Part shown: positions 36,483 to 43,833 of the stretch, in pieces
Layout of the letters: every line of letters starts with the position of its first letter
How positions within the stretch are numbered: the first letter of the stretch is position 1
Assembly (NCBI RefSeq): GCF_947493735.1
Contig: NZ_CANLSL010000021.1
Location: forward strand, 1-43,833
Direction of reading: 5' to 3'
From: an uncultured Acinetobacter sp.
GTDB taxonomy: Bacteria > Pseudomonadota > Gammaproteobacteria > Pseudomonadales > Moraxellaceae
DNA length: 43,833 nt
Program-made: the position numbers and the translations under genes
The notes under the pieces: generated by a model
Database searches by the model: none
Seen by the model: only the letters and a program-made list of their open reading frames with translations
Told to the model about the DNA's origin: nothing

Positions 36483-38555
36483 TTATACGTTTTCAGGTAA
36501 TTTAAAGTCGGTTACAGACTCACGCAATGCTTCCGCCATATGCGACAATTCCGTAACAGAACGTGCAGCATCCATCGTCGTTTTCGATGTTTGATGCGTA
36601 ATATCTTGTACGACATTCATCGTTTGCGAGATATTACCAGCAGAAGTTGACTGCTCACGTGCGGCTTCAGAGATACTTTGAATCAATGTCGCCAAGTCAC
36701 CCGATACAGTTTGAATCTCATCCAGTGCTACACCCGCATCTTTCGCAAGCGTCGTACCACGCACAACCTCTGTCGTAGTCAATTCCATTGATGAAACTGC
36801 TTCGTTGGTATCTGTCTGAATGGTTTTTACCAGTGATTCAATCTGCTTGGTCGCTGCCGCAGAACGTTCCGCAAGACGTTGTACCTCATCCGCAACCACG
36901 GCGAAGCCTCGACCTGCCTCACCCGCCATCGATGCTTGAATCGCAGCGTTCAATGCAAGAATGTTGGTCTGGTCGGCAATGTCATTAATCAGCGATACGA
37001 TGTTACCAATCTCTTGTGAAGACTCACCCAAACGTTTAATACGTTTAGAGGTTTCTTGAATCTGCTCACGAATGGTATCCATCCCCTGGATTGTACGGTT
37101 TACGACCGTTGCACCTTTGGTTGCAATATTTACCGAACGCTTCGCAACTTCTGCTGATTCGGCAGCATTCGCAGATACTTGGTCAATTGAAGCCGCCATT
37201 TGACTGATTGCGGTTGATGCACCTGCAATCTCTTGTGCATTATGTTCTGATGCTTCAGACAACTGCATCGTCACTTGCTGTGTTTCTTGGGTATACTTTG
37301 CCACTTCCTCAGAAGTACTGTTAATACGAGAAACGAGATCACGTAATTGGTCGATCGCGAAGTTAATCGAGTCGGCAATCGCACCTGTGAAGTCTTCAGA
37401 TACTGTTGCATAAGAACGCAAGTCACCATCTGCCAAATCGGCAATTTCATCTAGAAGACGTAAGATTGCGTGCTGGTTACGATCGTACTCTTCTTGTAGG
37501 TTTTCTACACGTACATGGTCGGCACGGTTACGAAGTTGTAGCAACTTATAAACTGAATAAGCGAGTGCTAGAACTGACAACAAAAGGAACAATGGTAAAA
37601 AATTATGCCAAATTGGTTTTACACCATCAGACAACTCTTGTAACTGCGTTGACATATTGTCAGTTTGAGTAAAAATTGTACTAGTCGCTTGACGTACTGC
37701 AAGTAATTTCGCAGAGTCACTCAATACTTTTGCAGCAGTCGTTTTCAATACTTCATCGTATTCAGTCTTGATACCTTCCAAAATATCACGCATATCTGAC
37801 TCAGCAATGCGCACCACACCGTATTCTGTACTACCATTTAACTGTCCATCGATATATTCACCAAAGGTTAAAGTATCGGCATTGAAGTTATCCGCATATT
37901 CAACCGAGTTTGTATCCCCAGTTAATACCGCATTGATCGAACGAAGAATACGTTCAGAGAGATATACTTGGTTTTTTGCCAAAGCAACCTGTGATGCAGA
38001 GTAACCACCACGTGTCATTTCATCGACAAGTAAGTTATATTCCGACTGAATCCCTGGAATCGCTTCGGTAATTTGTAGACCTAAACCTTGTAGCTCACTA
38101 ATAGTTTGCTGTTGACCAACAATCAGCTCAATATTGTTATCGACTTGCGACCATTCATTGACCAGCTTTTCAACAGTATCTGTATCCGAATGCTTATCAA
38201 CAACAATATCTAGCTCTTCTTCAAAGCGAGTACGACTTTGTTGTAGCTCACTCATGATCTCTTGATCACCACGTACAGACGCTTCTGCAGATTGACGTGA
38301 AATCTGTTGAGATAGAAGTTGCAACTCACCCAAACTACGTGTTAATTGAGTTTCCGTACGATTTGTCCACATCACCCACACAAAGAAAATGATGGCAAAT
38401 AATAATGCAATCAGAAGAACTGTCAGGTAACGAATTGATCGTTGTCGGTCTTCTCCAAAGAATCCAGCTACGCGATCAAGCTCACTCTTAAATCGCAAAG
38501 AAGCTGCATTACTTCCTTTTGAAGGTTTATTTTTCTTTCCTCGCCATAAGCCCAT
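36483..38555 (-). CDS. pilJ: methyl-accepting chemoreceptor PilJ
   Basis: A 690-residue inner-membrane receptor of the Pil-Chp system. TM1 spans about 43-63 and TM2 about 316-338, with a helical periplasmic domain of two PilJ-type modules between them. After a cytoplasmic linker (residues 340-410, [20 protein letters not shown]), the long signalling helices have the tip sequence [20 protein letters not shown] at about 525-545 and [13 protein letters not shown]. In Pseudomonas PilJ senses pilus tension or pilin; a similar role is inferred here. It lies 47 bases after pilI. Confidence 0.96.
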   Translation of the reverse strand: MGLWRGKKNKPSKGSNAASLRFKSELDRVAGFFGEDRQRSIRYLTVLLIALLFAIIFFVWVMWTNRTETQLTRSLGELQLLSQQISRQSAEASVRGDQEIMSELQQSRTRFEEELDIVVDKHSDTDTVEKLVNEWSQVDNNIELIVGQQQTISELQGLGLQITEAIPGIQSEYNLLVDEMTRGGYSASQVALAKNQVYLSERILRSINAVLTGDTNSVEYADNFNADTLTFGEYIDGQLNGSTEYGVVRIAESDMRDILEGIKTEYDEVLKTTAAKVLSDSAKLLAVRQATSTIFTQTDNMSTQLQELSDGVKPIWHNFLPLFLLLSVLALAYSVYKLLQLRNRADHVRVENLQEEYDRNQHAILRLLDEIADLADGDLRSYATVSEDFTGAIADSINFAIDQLRDLVSRINSTSEEVAKYTQETQQVTMQLSEASEHNAQEIAGASTAISQMAASIDQVSANAAESAEVAKRSVNIATKGATVVNRTIQGMDTIREQIQETSKRIKRLGESSQEIGNIVSLINDIADQTNILALNAAIQASMAGEAGRGFAVVADEVQRLAERSAAATKQIESLVKTIQTDTNEAVSSMELTTTEVVRGTTLAKDAGVALDEIQTVSGDLATLIQSISEAAREQSTSAGNISQTMNVVQDITHQTSKTTMDAARSVTELSHMAEALRESVTDFKLPENV

Positions 38556-38602
38556 TCAAGCTCTCCCCTATTTTACCCGATAGTCCATCAATTGCTTTTT
38601 GC

Positions 38603-39127
38603 TTATAAAGATGGATTCATAAACCGCTGACTATTTAAAAGATCTCGCAACATAAACACGTGCCATGGCTTATTTCTATCCATAAAATAACCTTGGCAAT
38701 ATTGTTCTAGCTGACCATTGAGTTCTTTTGACTTTTTAAAATAACTCTGCTTATTAAAATGCTGAATACCAAACACCTGATCCACCATCACACCACAATA
38801 GTGTTCAGGATGTGTAAGGCACATCACCTTTCGAGCACGCCCAACATCTGACTGTTTATCTGCAACAAATGCAGGTAAATCCGTGATAGACAACAAGCGT
38901 CCTCGAATATTGGCAATACCACATGACCATGATTGTGTATGTGGGACATGCGTCCATTCAGGTGTATAAATCACTTCAGCAACATCACCCAAAGGTGCGA
39001 CAAAATACTTCCCTAGCATTTCAAACGCCACACCCGACCAGCGTTGATCAGGATCGATCTGACTAACTTGTCTTTTCTTTCCACGATCTGCCAGCCTTAG
39101 CAGTTCGATAAATCCTTTGGTTGCCAT
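38603..39127 (-). CDS. pilI: CheW-like coupling protein PilI
   Basis: A 174-residue adaptor that should connect PilJ to ChpA. The CheW fold is visible in GVAFEMLGKYFVAPLGDVAEV, CGIANIRGRLLSITDLPAFV (the conserved NLRG-type motif, here NIRG) and HYCGVMVDQVFGIQHF. The C-terminus (QGYFMDRNKPWHVFMLRDLL) is typical of PilI. It is 11 bases after pilH, which indicates translation from one message. Confidence 0.92.
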   Translation of the reverse strand: MATKGFIELLRLADRGKKRQVSQIDPDQRWSGVAFEMLGKYFVAPLGDVAEVIYTPEWTHVPHTQSWSCGIANIRGRLLSITDLPAFVADKQSDVGRARKVMCLTHPEHYCGVMVDQVFGIQHFNKQSYFKKSKELNGQLEQYCQGYFMDRNKPWHVFMLRDLLNSQRFMNPSL

Positions 39128-39138
39128 AATTTTTCACT

Positions 39139-39504
39139 TTATGTATTTAAGTGTTGATGAATCACATCGATCAATTGCTTTTCTTCGACAGGTTTAACCA
39201 AATAGTCTTTTGCGCCTTGACGCTTTCCCCATAGACGATCTGTCGCTTGATCTTTGGTACTCACGATTACCACAGGAATATGCTGTGTTTCAGGAGCACG
39301 TGTAATCTGACGTGTCGCCTGAAAACCATTGACACCTGGCATGACCACATCCATCAAGATTAAATCAGGCAACTCTGCTTTTGCGACCGTAACACCGTCA
39401 GCGCCATTACTCGCCTCTAATGTTTCAAAACCATTCTTTTCCAAAATTTCCTTAAAACGGAAAGTTTCGGTCGGTGAATCATCAATAATTAAGATGCGTG
39501 CCAT
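39139..39504 (-). CDS. pilH: twitching motility response regulator PilH
   Basis: A stand-alone CheY-like receiver of 121 residues. The phospho-acceptor is Asp52 (LILMDVVMPGVNG), the acidic pair Asp8-Asp9 (LIIDDS), the conserved Ser82 (VVIVSTKD) and Lys104 (YLVKPVEE). There is no output domain. In Pseudomonas PilH opposes or tunes PilG action on pilus retraction and cAMP; assumed similar here. It follows pilG by 34 bases. Confidence 0.94.
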   Translation of the reverse strand: MARILIIDDSPTETFRFKEILEKNGFETLEASNGADGVTVAKAELPDLILMDVVMPGVNGFQATRQITRAPETQHIPVVIVSTKDQATDRLWGKRQGAKDYLVKPVEEKQLIDVIHQHLNT

Positions 39505-39538
39505 TACTCAAACCCTACTCGACTAAATCGCAAATGTA

Positions 39539-39922
39539 TTACACTGCGACGTGATTATTAATTGCTTCGAACAACTCTTCTTTACTAAATGGCTTGGTCA
39601 AATACTGATCCGAGCCAACAATTTTTCCTTTCGCCTGATCAAACAAACCATCTTTACTGGACAGCATAATTACTGGCACATTTTGATAATTTGGATTGTT
39701 TTTGATCAAGGCACAGGTTTGATAACCATCAAGTCGAGGCATCATGATATCGACAAAGATAATGTCAGGATTAGAATCCACGATTTTTGAAAGCGCATCA
39801 AAACCATCTACGGCACTAACAACTTGACATCCTTCGCGTTGTAGCAAGGTTTCAGCAGTACGGCGAATCGTCTTTGAATCATCGATAATCATCACTTTTA
39901 AATTTTGAAGTTTTTCTTCCAT
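39539..39922 (-). CDS. pilG: twitching motility response regulator PilG
   Basis: First gene of the chemosensory operon, a 127-residue CheY-like receiver. Asp58 (IIFVDIMMPRLDG) is the phosphorylation site, with Asp14-Asp15 (MIIDDSKTIRR), the Ser pair in VIMLSSKDG and Lys110 (YLTKPFSKEE). The ATG at 39922 is used; a TTG nine bases earlier is possible. PilG stimulates pilus extension and, in Pseudomonas, adenylate cyclase. Confidence 0.94.
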   Translation of the reverse strand: MEEKLQNLKVMIIDDSKTIRRTAETLLQREGCQVVSAVDGFDALSKIVDSNPDIIFVDIMMPRLDGYQTCALIKNNPNYQNVPVIMLSSKDGLFDQAKGKIVGSDQYLTKPFSKEELFEAINNHVAV

Positions 39923-39949
39923 TTGACTCAATACCCCAAGTGAATCTGA

Positions 39950-39955
39950 ATTATA
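39950..39955 (-). promoter_or_regulatory. possible -10 of the pil-chp operon
   Basis: On the minus strand a TATAAT lies 28 bases before the pilG ATG. No good -35 is seen at 16-18 bases, so the promoter may need an activator or may be placed differently. Confidence 0.4.
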
Positions 39956-40059
39956 TTTTGTGCAACAAAATACTGTGTTATTACTTTATTTGTATCATAG
40001 TTAATACAAATTTCCAATCTTTCGTATCCCTTGGCAGGCTTTTATTTTCAACAGTTCAG

Positions 40060-40935
40060 TCAAAGCGGATTGAATACTTTGAACTGCTCCTCATTTTTAA
40101 GATTAAACGCAACCAACTCCCCTCCCCACACGCAACCACCATCAACAGCGACAACATTTTGACGAATTGGTTGAGCCTGTAATGCCGCCCAATGACCAAA
40201 GATAATTTGATGCGTTTGTTCTACTTGACCATTAAAGTTAAACCACGGTTGATAACCTTCAGGCATCTCATCATCAAGTCCCGCTTTAAATTCAAACTCA
40301 AGCGCAGATTGCGCATCACTCAATCGCATGCGTGTTAGATAATTGGTGATCACACGAAGTCGAATATTTCCAGATAAATCATCATTCCAAGCATTCGGCT
40401 GACTGCCATACATTTCTTTAAGGAAATCATCTAGACGCTCAATGTCGGCCTGTAATGCTTGCTCAACTTCTTGTGCATAGTCTGTGATTTGCTCTATCGT
40501 CCAAATATGTGGAATCCCTGCATGAACAATCGCAGAAAGTTTTGGTTCAACTCGTTGTGGAGCATAATCAATGGTTTCAATAAATAATGGTTGATGACGT
40601 AACCAATCAATTAAGTCGCTACCATCCATCGCATCAAAAATATCTTGTGTACGATCTTTTTCTTTGATTTTTTTGATGCCTCGTGCCGTCGCAATCAAGG
40701 TCAGATCATGATTACCTAATATTGTCGCAGCAGCTTTTTGATCAAAAAGTTTTTTCACAAAGCGTAAGCAAGAGAGTGAGTCCTCACCACGTGCCACCAA
40801 GTCACCAGTAAAAATAATAAAGTCTTGGCTTGGATCAAATTGGATTTCTTTAAGTAATGCTTTGAGTGCTGCAAAACAGCCTTGCAAATCACCAATCACA
40901 TACACATGGCGATAATGTGTTAAATCAATTTTCAT
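40060..40935 (-). CDS. apaH: symmetrical diadenosine tetraphosphatase
   Basis: A 291-residue metallophosphatase that splits Ap4A to two ADP and also acts on Np4-capped RNA. The metal-binding motifs are YVIGDLQGCF, FTGDLVARGEDSLSCLRFVK, LGNHDLTLIATARG and the late AIVHAGIPHIW and FGHWAALQA. ATG 40935 is used because upstream codons are not family-like. It is the last gene of pdxA-rsmA-apaH, an order kept in many gammaproteobacteria. Confidence 0.95.
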   Translation of the reverse strand: MKIDLTHYRHVYVIGDLQGCFAALKALLKEIQFDPSQDFIIFTGDLVARGEDSLSCLRFVKKLFDQKAAATILGNHDLTLIATARGIKKIKEKDRTQDIFDAMDGSDLIDWLRHQPLFIETIDYAPQRVEPKLSAIVHAGIPHIWTIEQITDYAQEVEQALQADIERLDDFLKEMYGSQPNAWNDDLSGNIRLRVITNYLTRMRLSDAQSALEFEFKAGLDDEMPEGYQPWFNFNGQVEQTHQIIFGHWAALQAQPIRQNVVAVDGGCVWGGELVAFNLKNEEQFKVFNPL

Positions 40936-41007
40936 TTTACAACTAACCAATTTTTAACAATTCAGGGCAACAACTACTTTCTAAAATGCCCTATCTAGTG
41001 ACATATT

Positions 41008-41823
41008 TTAGAATAAAGCTATACACGCATCCGACAGTGCAACAAACTGCGCCAAGCTCAATGTTTCAGGACGTGCCATCGGATCTACACCTGCTTTGGC
41101 AAAACCGTCATCATCCAGCTTTCCTTTTAAGCTATTACGTAAGGTTTTTCGACGCTGAGTAAAGACATGTCCCACCAAAGCCGAAAGATTGGCTTCATTT
41201 TGCGCTTTAATCGGTTTCTCTGCATAGGGCTCAAGACGAAATACCGCACTGGTCACTTTTGGCGGTGGATTGAATGCACCCGCAGGCACTTCGAACAAAT
41301 ACGTCGCCTTACAATAATACTGCAGCATGACAGAAAGACGACCATAAGTCTTACTATTCGGTGCGGCAGTAATCCGCTCGACCACTTCTTTTTGCAACAT
41401 GAAATGCATGTCTTGAATGATGTCACCTTGTTCAACGAGATGAAATAACAATGGCGTAGAGATGTTATACGGCAAATTACCCACCACTCGAAGCGGTTTG
41501 TCTAATGCCAATTGTGAGAAATCAAACTTGAGTGCATCGGCTTCAATGATATTTAAGCGATTTGGAAAAGGCACACGACTTGACAACCCAGCAGCCAAAT
41601 CTCGATCCAGCTCCACCACAGTTAGGCGATCCACTTCACCAATTAACGGCGATGTCAGTGCAGCAAGTCCAGGACCGATTTCCACCACATTATCATCATG
41701 GCGTGGATTAACCGCACGCACGATTTTTTCAATGACCCGTTGATCATTTAAAAAATTTTGCCCAAAGCGTTTGCGTGCTTGATGCCCTTCTTGCTTGGGA
41801 TTGAGGGCATTGATTTGATACAT
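41008..41823 (-). CDS. rsmA: 16S rRNA dimethyladenosine transferase
   Basis: It dimethylates A1518 and A1519 in helix 45 of 16S rRNA in late 30S assembly (KsgA). ARKRFGQNFLNDQRVIEKIV is the N-terminal signature, VVEIGPGLAALTSPL the SAM-binding motif, and VVGNLPYNISTPLLFHL the catalytic NLPY motif; FTQRRKTLRNSLKG is the C-terminal mark. 271 residues, normal length. It sits 72 bases from apaH. Confidence 0.97.
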   Translation of the reverse strand: MYQINALNPKQEGHQARKRFGQNFLNDQRVIEKIVRAVNPRHDDNVVEIGPGLAALTSPLIGEVDRLTVVELDRDLAAGLSSRVPFPNRLNIIEADALKFDFSQLALDKPLRVVGNLPYNISTPLLFHLVEQGDIIQDMHFMLQKEVVERITAAPNSKTYGRLSVMLQYYCKATYLFEVPAGAFNPPPKVTSAVFRLEPYAEKPIKAQNEANLSALVGHVFTQRRKTLRNSLKGKLDDDGFAKAGVDPMARPETLSLAQFVALSDACIALF

Positions 41824-41900
41824 GTCTTATCCAACTTCGTATTAACTAATTTAAATTGTTTGAATGCTTCTTTACCATGAGCCTGAGGAGGATCACAACT

Positions 41901-42920
41901 TTAATCGCAACCCAAAGAGCAACTTTGATCACCACTTGCCATTTGCAATGCCAAATCGATCGCCACCATCAGGCTTGAGCTACTGGCACGACCCGTACCC
42001 GCCAAATCAAGCGCTGTCCCATGATCGACCGAGGTGCGAATAAACGGCAAGCCTAAAGTGATATTCACCGCTTCACCAAACCCTTGTGATTTTAGCACGG
42101 GAAGCCCTTGATCGTGATACATGGCTAGTACCGTATCGGCATTTTTTAAATGTTCAGGATTAAATAGTGTGTCGGCAGGCATGGCTAAGCTGATGTTTAC
42201 ACCGTTTTGCTGATTACGTTTCAGCACAGGATTGATGATGCGAATTTCCTCATCGCCGAGATACCCATCCTCACCTGCATGCGGATTCAGCCCACACACC
42301 AGTATTCTCGGCTCAGCAATATGAAATTTGCGCTGTAAATCGGCTATCAGAATATCAATGACTTGCTGTAGCCGTTCTGTTGTGATGGCATCCGAGACTT
42401 GACGAAGTGGCAAATGTGTCGTGACCAATGCCACTCGAAGCGACTTGGTTGCCAACATCATCACCACACGATCGACACCCGCTTGTTCTTGAAAAAATTC
42501 GGTATGACCACTAAATGCAATGCCAGATTCATTAATCACAGACTTCTGCACTGGTGCAGTCACCACACCTGCACTTTGACCCTGCAATGCCATTTGCGCA
42601 GCAAAATCAAGCTGACGAATCACATAATCGGCATTTTTCGGATTGAGTTGCCCTGCGATGACAGGCTTATCAACTGCAATATGATGCACAAATAATTGCC
42701 CATCCTCTGCCACGCAATCCTGCCCTTCATAGTCAATCAACTTAACCACTACACCAAGTTGCTCAGCACGTTGTTTTAACAAATCTATATCCGCAAGCAC
42801 CACGATCGGGCGAACGACTTTGCGCTTTGCTAAGTCCAAACAAATATCTGGACCAATCCCCGCAGGCTCGCCACTGGTGACATAAAGCGGTAGAGATACA
42901 TTGACAATTGAGCTATTCAT
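41901..42920 (-). CDS. pdxA: 4-hydroxythreonine-4-phosphate dehydrogenase
   Basis: An NAD-dependent step of pyridoxal 5'-phosphate synthesis. VTSGEPAGIGPDI is the N-terminal signature; metal-binding histidines lie in AFSGHTEFFQEQ, GLNPHAGEDGYLG and AMYHDQGLPVLK; FIRTSVDHGTALDLAGTG follows. The chain ends in an unusual Cys-containing tail, SCSLGCD, not common in the family. The ATG at 42920 is used; a GTG at 42935 is possible and neither has a clear ribosome binding site. It is the first gene of the pdxA-rsmA-apaH operon and diverges from the PLP enzyme gene. Confidence 0.95.
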   Translation of the reverse strand: MNSSIVNVSLPLYVTSGEPAGIGPDICLDLAKRKVVRPIVVLADIDLLKQRAEQLGVVVKLIDYEGQDCVAEDGQLFVHHIAVDKPVIAGQLNPKNADYVIRQLDFAAQMALQGQSAGVVTAPVQKSVINESGIAFSGHTEFFQEQAGVDRVVMMLATKSLRVALVTTHLPLRQVSDAITTERLQQVIDILIADLQRKFHIAEPRILVCGLNPHAGEDGYLGDEEIRIINPVLKRNQQNGVNISLAMPADTLFNPEHLKNADTVLAMYHDQGLPVLKSQGFGEAVNITLGLPFIRTSVDHGTALDLAGTGRASSSSLMVAIDLALQMASGDQSCSLGCD

Positions 42921-42990
42921 TGCAGATAGATTCACGATAGAATTTGCACCATTGTCGCAAGATTTTCAGCAAAGCAAAAGAATTTCTCCC

Positions 42991-43773
42991 ATGTTTGAAC
43001 AATTCAAAGAAATTTCTAATCAACACCTTGATCATTTTGGCGAAATCCTACTCAGTGTAAAACGCCTTGATTTAGTGCACCCGACCATTTCAGGCAATAA
43101 ATTCTTTAAGCTCAAATACAACCTACTTGAAGCACGCAAGCTTGGTTATACACAATTACTGAGTTTTGGTGGTGCGTATTCCAATCATATTTATGCGTTT
43201 GCACAAGCAGCACACGCTTTTGAGTTTGACAGCATTGGCATCATTCGAGGTGAAGAATTACAAGATCAAGTGCTAAATCCAATGTTAGCAACGGCGTCCA
43301 AGCTCGGCATGCAGTTACAATTTATCAGTCGCCAAGACTATCGCCGTAAGCATACACCTGAATTTTTAGCCAAATTACAACAACATTATCCAAATGCCTA
43401 TATCATTCCCGAAGGCGGTAGCAATGATTTAGCGATCAAAGGTACGGCGGAGATTTTAACGGATTCTGACCGAGCAAACTTTGACGTGATCTGTTGTGCA
43501 GTGGGAACCGGTGGCACCATTGCAGGGCTAATTCACGCATCGGCATCACATCAACATGTGATCGGATTTTCTGCATTAAAAGGTGATTTTTTAAATGATG
43601 AAGTACGCAAATGGACAACTCAAAATAATTGGCAAATTTATCCTGACGATACATTCGGTGGTTATGCAAAATATGATGGACAGTTATTAGAATTTATTCA
43701 AAATATAGATGAAAAGTATCAGCTTCCACTCGAGCCGATCTACACAGGAAAAGCCTGGCGAATTCAAACATGA
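42991..43773 (+). CDS. PLP enzyme, ACC deaminase / D-cysteine desulfhydrase family, apparently 3'-truncated
   Basis: A 260-residue fold-type II PLP enzyme. HPTISGNKFFKLKYNLLEA carries the PLP lysine, LLSFGGAYSNHIYAFAQAA the second signature, and AVGTGGTIAGL the phosphate-binding loop. Members catalyse D-cysteine or ACC breakdown; the substrate cannot be fixed here. The frame stops at YTGKAWRIQT; relatives continue for about 35 residues after YTGK with a final HTGGLQG-like motif that shapes the active site. So the 3' end seems lost by a deletion or frameshift. ATG 42991 is chosen because upstream codons look unlike the family. Confidence 0.75.
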   Translation: MFEQFKEISNQHLDHFGEILLSVKRLDLVHPTISGNKFFKLKYNLLEARKLGYTQLLSFGGAYSNHIYAFAQAAHAFEFDSIGIIRGEELQDQVLNPMLATASKLGMQLQFISRQDYRRKHTPEFLAKLQQHYPNAYIIPEGGSNDLAIKGTAEILTDSDRANFDVICCAVGTGGTIAGLIHASASHQHVIGFSALKGDFLNDEVRKWTTQNNWQIYPDDTFGGYAKYDGQLLEFIQNIDEKYQLPLEPIYTGKAWRIQT

Positions 43774-43833
43774 GGTGCGACAGATTTAAAAGCACTATGA
43801 TAATCAACCAGTTGAGAAAAAGCCTCCAATGGT
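43764..43833 (-). CDS. possible C-terminal end of a minus-strand gene
   Basis: From the window edge down to a TGA (complement of 43764-43766) the minus strand is open for 22 codons and reads PLEAFSQLVDYHSAFKSVAP, HV, a normal-looking protein end. It would overlap the last codons of the PLP enzyme frame. Too short to assign, and chance is possible. Confidence 0.35.
   Translation of the reverse strand, partial: PLEAFSQLVDYHSAFKSVAPHV

Overview
The window looks like a chromosomal segment of an Acinetobacter species or a close Moraxellaceae relative. It is AT-rich. It carries a DcaP-type coiled-coil porin, the gene order rpoN-hpf / ibaG-murA-hisG-hisD-hisC, a pilGHIJ-chpA chemosensory operon and an ordinary gammaproteobacterial core set. 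No species can be named from the sequence alone. I see no phage, insertion sequence, CRISPR array or rRNA.

Layout. At the left edge (about 72-460) lies a broken C39-type cysteine peptidase gene, followed by pabB (folate). On the minus strand come hisC, hisD and hisG (histidine), murA (peptidoglycan), ibaG (BolA family), hpf and rpoN (sigma-54). Behind rpoN a degraded GGDEF gene remains (9557-9909). Next are a DUF817 membrane protein and hemE, a secreted L,D-transpeptidase, a DcaP-like porin, a nitroreductase, a Bcr/CflA efflux pump, a conserved unknown membrane-anchored protein, a YccS-like membrane protein, a YcxB-like protein and an 873-residue PepSY/flavodoxin/ferredoxin-reductase fusion. 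Two adjacent DUF2750 paralogues come next.

From 25312 to 26558 there is a minus-strand cluster of six tRNA genes in transcriptional order Val-Asp-Asp-Val-Asp-Val, with a near-consensus promoter in front. Its spacers are unusual: repeated sequence blocks with palindromes, and a different small hairpin directly 5' of each Val gene. After it follow a DUF454 protein, a membrane diguanylate cyclase, a DUF1853 protein, a 49-residue entericidin-like lipoprotein, and dapE (lysine/diaminopimelate).

The region 30808-39922 (minus strand) is a complete Pil-Chp type chemosensory operon in transcription order pilG, pilH, pilI, pilJ, chpA and a CheW-like gene. It should control type IV pilus twitching and surface sensing: PilJ receives the signal, PilI and the ChpC-like protein couple it, the very large ChpA kinase phosphorylates PilG and PilH. 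No CheR/CheB-type methylation gene is in the cluster. The right end is the operon pdxA-rsmA-apaH (vitamin B6, rRNA methylation, Ap4A hydrolysis) and a divergent PLP enzyme gene that appears to lack its C-terminal end.

The most unusual items are the repeat-and-hairpin architecture of the tRNA cluster, the recent-looking decay of genes at both edges, the duplicated Hpt module in ChpA, the paired DUF2750 genes and the PepSY-flavodoxin-reductase fusion. None of them proves a new system by itself.
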